DNA from: Usnea hakonensis
Taxonomy: Eukaryota; Ascomycota; Lecanoromycetes; Lecanorales; Parmeliaceae
Length of the DNA stretch: 64,000 bases
Direction of reading: 5' to 3'
Assembly (NCBI GenBank): GCA_013423325.1
Contig: BLJB01000086.1
Location: 1 to 64,000 of the forward strand
Numbering within the stretch: position 1 is the first letter of the stretch; every line of letters begins with the position of its first letter. The position numbers and the translations under genes were made by a program. The notes under the pieces are model-generated. The model did not search any database, was not told the origin of the DNA, and saw only the letters and a program-made list of their open reading frames with translations. Of the stretch, positions 58,276 to 64,000 are shown one piece after another.

Positions 58276-58590
58276 TTACCGTCTCCCTCTATTTTCCTTA
58301 TCTATTATCACAACAGCAACCGGCACGAAAATCGCGGCTGAGAGCATTGCAATAAGAGCGATACTGACCAAAACTTTGGACTTTGTCCCATGGCGGCAGA
58401 AGCGCTGTTTGGGGGGAGCCCTGGCTTCGAGATCTAATAAGTCTGTGAAAGCTGGGACATTGGCTTTGGCGCGGGTGGGATCTTTGTCGAGATTGCGTGG
58501 TTCGAGATCGATGTTGACCCAATTATCCTTTTCGATCATTTCAGCCGCGGACACTTTCTCGTTTTTGTTGTGGTTGTTGATGACGGACAT
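58276..58590 (-). CDS. Small single-pass membrane protein, hypothetical
   Basis: This single open frame of 104 aa has a clear ATG (MSVINNHNKNEKVSAAEM), an acidic soluble N-terminal half, a basic stretch (PPKQRFCRHGTKSK), and one hydrophobic segment near 75-97 (VLVSIALIAMLSAAIFVPVAVVII) before a charged end. The charge pattern predicts a cytosolic N-terminus. I recognise no family. The last codons overlap a GTAAGT, so a spliced form with another C-terminus is possible. The protein-like composition and proper membrane segment make it a likely real gene. Confidence 0.5.
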   Translation of the reverse strand: MSVINNHNKNEKVSAAEMIEKDNWVNIDLEPRNLDKDPTRAKANVPAFTDLLDLEARAPPKQRFCRHGTKSKVLVSIALIAMLSAAIFVPVAVVIIDKENRGRR

Positions 58591-59822
58591 GTCCGCTAGA
58601 AAGGCTGGGAGTGTGTCTCAGGAGTTGAGTCGATCTTTGAAGTGTGGGATTTTTGAGAGTCTTGATTGGAATGGTGAGAAGACTGAAGTTGTGGGTGAGC
58701 AAGAAAGTCAATACAATAGCTCGGGGGGAAGGGGGATATGGCTGGGATACAATCATGAATGAATGGCCTTTGTATCTTGTTTCTTGTGCATAAATGCTAA
58801 TTAGACAATACATTGTGTGAATGAATTTTTTTGTCAGGTATGCACTACGTACAACAGTCAAAGACGAGACTTTGGGATATGGGTACTTTCGCAATTCCGG
58901 TAGGCCTCTCTCGCAGTGACACGTCCTTCTGGGGCCAGGCTAAAATTGGCCATGGCCATGAGAGACGAGGCCTGGAATGGAGAATCGGGCGGACACGTAT
59001 TCGATGCTGAATATAGAATTTCAACATTCTTTGGAGTCTGGAGACGTTGAAGAAGTCTGGATCCATGTTACTGGTGTCTAAAATTGGGTCTTGGGAAAAC
59101 TGACATGTTGATCTTTGTGGCTGTACGGCATTAGCGCATCTTTTGCTAGTCGATCAATTCCCCATGAGGTTGATGTCTTCTTAGGTCTCAATTCACTTTT
59201 GATAGCCAATTCATCGTCTTACTTTACTCGAAAGTACAAGATCACCATTGTCGTGCAATACTTCAATGGATTGCAGCCTCCTGATGCCATTCTATTCGTG
59301 TCTGTATATCTCTCTAAGAGTCCAACATTCATACGCAGCCATGTGAACGAGGCTCTGTAAAATACAAAACCAAGGCAATCAAAAAAATCCGGTTTTTCTT
59401 GTGGAACTTCGTCATTGTCCCTGAAACCTCTTATCCGTCTTCTGGCTACTATGACCATCTGGGACTAGCTTATCATCTAGCAGCATGCGATCGTCATCTT
59501 CCTCCAATCAACCATCGCGCTCTCTCAGCCACTGTGGCTGAAGAGTGCGTGGGCGATCGCATGGTCAGCTTAAAATCCCGATGACCGCATAATAAAATAC
59601 AGCTTCTTGTCTCTCGTATCTTTCCTCCATTAAATCCTCTTTCCTCCTCGATTAAATCACTCTTCTGCACATTTCAATGAATTGCAAATATCAGTCCGCT
59701 GGTTAGCAATTGCATTCTTCGCTTTCAGGGTAACATTTACGCAAGCTCTCACTGCATTGGCATGACTGCTTTTGCCCTCTAGCACATCAACTCACCCATT
59801 TTATCTTCCTCTCCTCATCAAC
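58591..59822. other. Divergent intergenic region, small membrane protein / Mid2-like gene
   Basis: No gene is supported in these 1.2 kb. The last 150 bp before 59823 are CT-rich (TCTTTCCTCC, CTTTCCTCCTC), as expected for a fungal leader. Confidence 0.5.
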
Positions 59823-61316
59823 ATGGCCGCTGCAAGTACCACCTCCAATCCTCTAAATGACTTCATTGGCGCTGCCGGGGCTGCTGCCAGCGTCGTCAAG
59901 TCAGTGAACTCAGCAGAATCCACGCCAACTTCTTCCTCATCCTCGACTTCTTCATCACCATCATCGACTGCCGCGCCCGCACCCGCAGCTACGTCAGCCG
60001 CCTCAAGTACTCATGGATTGAGCGAAGGGGCCAAGATTGGCATTATTGTTGGCTGCGTCGTTGGAAGCTTGCTTCTTCTTGCCCTCCTCGGCCTCTGCTG
60101 CTGTTGTCTATTTCGTCGTCGACGGCGCAGCAAGCGACGCGCAATTGTCACTCCAGTTGGGGACGAAGAAGTCAAATCATGGAAATCGCCCATCACTCCA
60201 GGTCGTCACTATTCCAACTACTCTCCTGTGCAAAGAGGGCAAGTGCCTACGGAACAGTCTCCTACAGTTCCACTCATGGCGGCCGCGGCAGCTGAGCACC
60301 ATGTACACAACGAGAAAGCCCCGAGCCTGTCTCAGCACCCAGCAATGCGCCAACCTGAGAACCCTTTCGTCCCTGAGCCACCCAGCCCTCGTCGGACTGC
60401 ACCTAATTCTCGCGCTGGACTTACGGATGGCATGGTGCCTGGAGCTGCGGCATACATAATCCCTGAGAAACAACGCCTACGCAGCAGTTCTTCTCGCTCT
60501 CGTTCCAGCTCTGAAACTCGCCACCTAGCGAGCGGACTTCCCACCCACAATGATGCGAACCGACCTCCGACGCCGTTCGGTCTCACCGGTTTCGGCGAAC
60601 CCGCGGGTCACACTATCCATCATGGTTCCAGTCCTCCTTACAGTGGCATTGGCCAACCATACGAAGCCCAGCATGTTCAAAATCTTCAGTCCGACGCACC
60701 ATCCAGAGAATTACAGCACTCATTGCAGAATCGCGCAGTCGTCCCCGGAGCAGCCTTCGCCAACGATCATCCGCAACATCACAACAGTAGGGGCTACTCT
60801 ACTCCACCCGAGGTGCCGTCCCGTTCACCCGATAGGGCCAATCGTGCCAGTCTGTTGGCAGAAAGCAGCTACGACTCGGAGCTAAGTACTACCACTGCAA
60901 GCAATAGCAGCGGCGAGCGATACCAAGGCCATATCGATCCCTACCAGCCAGCGCAACGTGAAGTCGTAGCACCCTGGGAACAACATCAGAAGCGATTTTC
61001 CAACTCCCCCCAATCATCACCCCGCGTGGCAATACCACCACCAATTCCATGGGAAGATTCGGAGTTCAATGTCAGCTCAAGGAAACATCAAAGCCACAGC
61101 CCAAGGCAGAGCGGACAATATACGCCAGGAGATGGCAGGAGGAGAAATAGCAGAAGTCCGGCTACAAGTATTAACGGACAGCCAAGAAGATTGAGGTTTG
61201 AGGACCTCCAGGCCGACAATCGCACTAGCGGTGGCTACACCGGTGTGGCCCAACGCGACAGCCACAATAGTTACGGCGACAACAGGTGGAGCCAGGGCGT
61301 TGGGGAGGCTCTATAA
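59823..61316 (+). CDS. Single-pass membrane protein with Ser/Thr-rich ectodomain (Mid2/WSC-like architecture)
   Basis: This intronless frame encodes 497 aa. The short N-terminal part (about 20-68) is Ser/Thr/Ala/Pro-rich and likely O-mannosylated. One strong membrane segment lies near 75-100 (KIGIIVGCVVGSLLLLALLG then CCCCLF), followed by a stop-transfer cluster RRRRRSKRR. The remaining 390 residues are a disordered cytosolic tail rich in Ser, Pro, His and Arg, with many possible phosphosites. The layout matches fungal cell-wall stress sensors and related proteins, but no cleavable signal peptide and no WSC cysteine domain is seen. It may insert as a reverse signal-anchor. The four-cysteine run at the membrane edge is a likely palmitoylation site. 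Function is unknown. Confidence 0.75.
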   Translation: MAAASTTSNPLNDFIGAAGAAASVVKSVNSAESTPTSSSSSTSSSPSSTAAPAPAATSAASSTHGLSEGAKIGIIVGCVVGSLLLLALLGLCCCCLFRRRRRSKRRAIVTPVGDEEVKSWKSPITPGRHYSNYSPVQRGQVPTEQSPTVPLMAAAAAEHHVHNEKAPSLSQHPAMRQPENPFVPEPPSPRRTAPNSRAGLTDGMVPGAAAYIIPEKQRLRSSSSRSRSSSETRHLASGLPTHNDANRPPTPFGLTGFGEPAGHTIHHGSSPPYSGIGQPYEAQHVQNLQSDAPSRELQHSLQNRAVVPGAAFANDHPQHHNSRGYSTPPEVPSRSPDRANRASLLAESSYDSELSTTTASNSSGERYQGHIDPYQPAQREVVAPWEQHQKRFSNSPQSSPRVAIPPPIPWEDSEFNVSSRKHQSHSPRQSGQYTPGDGRRRNSRSPATSINGQPRRLRFEDLQADNRTSGGYTGVAQRDSHNSYGDNRWSQGVGEAL

Positions 61317-61862
61317 CGGAATGATGACATGAGCTAGATAGAACACAGAACGTGAAGTCTGGAATCCGGAGCGAACACATGAGCGCACGCGTTGCTGCTG
61401 GTACATATTGCACGATTTTTTAATGATAGATACCCAATTGCAGAGAAGAAGATATGAAGTTAATACAGACATTTACTTTGATGTATATGCTTTGAGATAA
61501 TTTATACAGCTATAACGTTTTGAGGAATAAAGACTTTCATATGTTAGTAATTTTTGGGACTTTGTCATTTGGTCTAAATCTTCTTCATCAAAGTTTAACA
61601 GCGCCGCGGTGCCGCAGGAGATGGCAAAAACCCCGCGCCTTGGCTGAAGTCATCACAGGCCACAGCTTCATCGTTCAGCCGATGCGGCAAAATGCTCTAG
61701 ACGCCTCCCGTCCTGTGCGTTTGAATGGCCACTCAATGGCTGATGGTACCCATTGTATTCTTTAACAATCCCATATACTCTGTTCTTTTCGTACTGTTGC
61801 TGTGCATGTGAAAGACCTGCTTCTCTAATAAATATACTATGTAGATTTTCAAATCCTTGAGA
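61317..61862. other. Intergenic, Mid2-like gene to PQQ-type enzyme
   Basis: These 546 bp hold the 3' end of one gene and the promoter of the next. Nothing else is seen. Confidence 0.5.
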
Positions 61863-63551
61863 ATGTCACTTGTCTCTTTAGCTGCCTTATTGGGCTTACT
61901 TTTCCTCTCCGCTTTGGCCCAGTCATCTTCGAGCTGTTCAAGCACTCTGACACCTACACACTCAATAAAGCCTTCCATTGCTTCTGGATACCGAGCGGCG
62001 CTGGTGGCTACCGGGTTAACTGATCCTCGTTCTATAGAGTTCGACAGCGCAGGGAATCTTTTAGTTGTACAAGCAGGCGCAGGGATTGAGAGTCTTCAGC
62101 TGCAAGACGATGGCGGGATCTGCGTGAGCGTCAAATCGAAAAAGACCCTCGTGCAGGCCAGTGCCGTAAGTCACCTTCAGCAATTCAAGTATTATTGTTA
62201 AAGCGTCATACGTAGCTCAACCATGGCCTGGCATTATCACAAGACGGGAGAACTCTTTACGCTTCCTCAGCAGAAGCTGCCTACTCATGGCAGTACGATT
62301 CAGCAGGCTCCACCCTTAGCAACACCAACATGAGCATAGTGACGGGTATGAACACAGATGATCATACAACGAGAACTCTCCTCTTGTCTCAGAAGGTCGA
62401 CAATATGCTTTTGATCAGCCGAGGAAGTACCTCCAATATCGATCCGGCCGCGGCAATGCTCTCCTCAGGTCACAGTCAGATAAAGGCTTTCAACCTTAGC
62501 AACATCACTGCAGATGGCTATTCTTACGATACGGATGGGCTGCGTCTTGGGTGGGGGCTTCGCAACTCGGTTGGTGTCGCTGAACATCCAACTACTGGTG
62601 GTATATACTCCGTAGAGAATTCGGTCGATCAAGCGACGCGTGATGGCGAAGATGTCCATGAAGACAACCCTGGCGAAGAAATGAACTATCACGGTTTTCT
62701 CAACGGTACGGAATATGCGCCCCAGGGCAGCAACTATGGATATCCGTACTGTTTCGCCGCCTGGAGTCCGAGCAACTTACCAGACAATAGCAACTTGACC
62801 ATTGGAAGTCAATTCGCGATTGGAAACATGAACGACACTATCAACGATACATATTGCGCAGAGTAAGGCACATCTATTGATTGATTTTCCTCAACCTCAA
62901 CCCTCTTTCTGAGTTGCAGATTCCAGGTGTAAATTATCATTTCCACCCCTAGCCTACTTTCAAAACACATCTCACGACTCCACCCTATGTGCCTTTGCAA
63001 GGAGATACTGACTCCCAACACTGCCAGGCAAACACCGCCAAGGTTAACATTCCAAGCACACATGGCCCCACTTGACATTGCGTTCAATGACAGCGGCAAC
63101 GAGGGCTGGGTCACGTTCCATGGGAGCTGGTATGCCAAGTTTTGAAATTTCCTGGAAGCATAGAATAATGACATTGTTTAGGGATCGCACCGAGCCTTCT
63201 GGCTACAAAGTCTCCCTTATCAGCTTTGCAAACGGTGAGCCCGTTGCTCCAGCGAACAGTAACACGTCCTACACCGACATTTTTGCAAATGCCGACAATT
63301 CTGCCTGTCCGGGGAACTGCTTCAGACCAGTGGGTTTGGCTTTCGACAGCCAAGGTCGTATGTTTGTTAGTTCTGATGCTAGTGGTGAGATTTATGTGGT
63401 GGCAAGAGATGAGACAGCAAACAGTACGACAGGGAGTGGTTCGTCTGGTAGCAGTTCTGGCAGCAAACCCAAGTCTGGTGCGCAGAGGCAAGGAGTGTTT
63501 AGTGCTACTGCGCTAGCGCTTCCTGTGATCGCGTGCTGGATAGCATCATGA
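61863..63551 (+). CDS. Secreted PQQ-dependent sugar dehydrogenase-like protein, GPI-anchored
   Basis: This is an extracellular beta-propeller protein related to L-sorbosone/glucose dehydrogenases and AA12 pyranose dehydrogenases, which oxidise sugars with pyrroloquinoline quinone. Exons 61863-62165, 62216-62862, 63028-63129 and 63182-63551 give 473 aa. A signal peptide is clear (MSLVSLAALLGLLFLSALAQ). Propeller blocks include TGLTDPRSIEFDSAGNLLVV, LNHGLALSQDGRTLYASS, GWGLRNSVGVAEHP, NYGYPYCFAAW and TPPRLTFQAHMAPLDIAF. Many N-glycosylation sites lie in the middle. The C-terminus is Ser/Gly-rich and ends in a hydrophobic stretch (FSATALALPVIACWIAS), a typical GPI signal. The third intron spans 165 nt, longer than others; its acceptor restores CAEQTPPRL. 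The real substrate and PQQ binding are not shown. Confidence 0.82.
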
Positions 63552-64000
63552 TACTTTTGTTACATGTGAAGCATCAACCATGATCTCTTGCGCTAGAATC
63601 CGATCAGTTTCGCATTGCCCCTTGTAAGCTAATCGGCAGCAGCGAGATGCCTTGATCAACCAGGCTTTAGCCGCCATCAGATGCAAAGACCGCCCTTGAC
63701 TGCGAAGCTCGCAACGGGTATTCTTCCTTACTCAATTACCGTAGTCATCGGAACAAACAGCTCGACGTAAACGCCTGAAAACAAGATCCATCTAGCATTC
63801 AACCAATATGGCCTGAGCTGGTACCAAAAGGATGTGTATTAAAGGTAATCTACGTGATCAAAGAGCTATGTTCGTTCACCAAAGCGCATTCTCTTGCATG
63901 AAATCTTGATTATCCTCATCCGATTGAGAATCACTTCAGGCTGCGCCCGCAATTACAGACTCATGGAAATTGCCTCCCGCTGCTGGCTGCATACAAGCAG
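63552..64000. other. 3' flank to window end
   Basis: No gene is seen in the last 449 bp. Confidence 0.5.

Overview
The window is nuclear DNA of a filamentous ascomycete (Pezizomycotina). About 20 genes are interrupted by short introns of roughly 50-60 nt with GT...AG ends. The set includes Sld3, Rsc7/Swp82, a Ssk2-type MAPKKK and a seven-intron beta-tubulin gene typical of moulds. The tubulin sequence and general style would fit Leotiomycetes or a neighbouring class, but the class is inference. I found no rRNA, tRNA, CRISPR array or virus, and no secondary-metabolite cluster. It reads as ordinary core chromosome with a few accessory touches. Exon borders were placed by eye from splice signals, frame continuity and family conservation. 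Nearly all multi-exon models sum to an exact multiple of three.

Layout. 1-2.2 kb: intergenic. 2.2-4.4 kb (-): homeobox transcription factor with a long 5' region. 8.1-9.2 kb (-): GPP/DOG-type sugar or glycerol phosphatase, divergent from NUG1 (9.9-11.6 kb, +), a ribosome-assembly GTPase. 12.0-16.6 kb (-): two replication genes in tandem, DPB4 (DNA polymerase epsilon histone-fold subunit) and SLD3 (origin firing). 18.0-20.6 kb (+): three-LIM paxillin-like protein. 21.4-23.9 kb (+): two tandem BTB/POZ genes. 24.3-24.6 kb: a MITE-like inverted-repeat element just upstream of a monocarboxylate-type MFS transporter (24.8-26.4 kb, +). 26.8-28.5 kb (+): beta-tubulin, convergent with CUS2 (29.5-31.1 kb, -). 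31.6-33.4 kb (-): ammonium permease. 33.4-38.3 kb: gene-poor. 38.3-42.6 kb (+): Ssk2-type MAPKKK of the HOG pathway, convergent with RSC7 (44.1-46.6 kb, -). 46.6-50.6 kb: gene-poor. 50.6-51.9 kb (-): S-adenosylmethionine synthetase, divergent from GPN3 (52.4-53.4 kb, +), which converges on APQ12 (54.1-54.7 kb, -). APQ12 and the proline-catabolic P5C dehydrogenase PUT2 (55.7-57.6 kb, +) diverge, with a 576-bp MITE between them. 58.3-58.6 kb (-): small membrane protein. 59.8-61.3 kb (+): Mid2-like single-pass protein. 61.9-63.6 kb (+): secreted, probably GPI-anchored PQQ sugar-dehydrogenase-like enzyme.

Most genes are independent housekeeping functions. The only functional neighbours are DPB4 and SLD3 (replication). 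A stress/nitrogen flavour (Ssk2, glycerol-phosphatase-like enzyme, ammonium permease, PUT2) is scattered and gives no evidence of a cluster. I see no convincing new multi-gene system. The most informative oddities are the two MITEs sitting in promoters (one supplies an in-frame ATG upstream of PUT2), the duplicated and partly decayed BTB locus, a family of GGTACC/TAAGG-type motifs in intergenic DNA, and Cys-rich exon-like fragments in the ammonium permease-MAPKKK interval.
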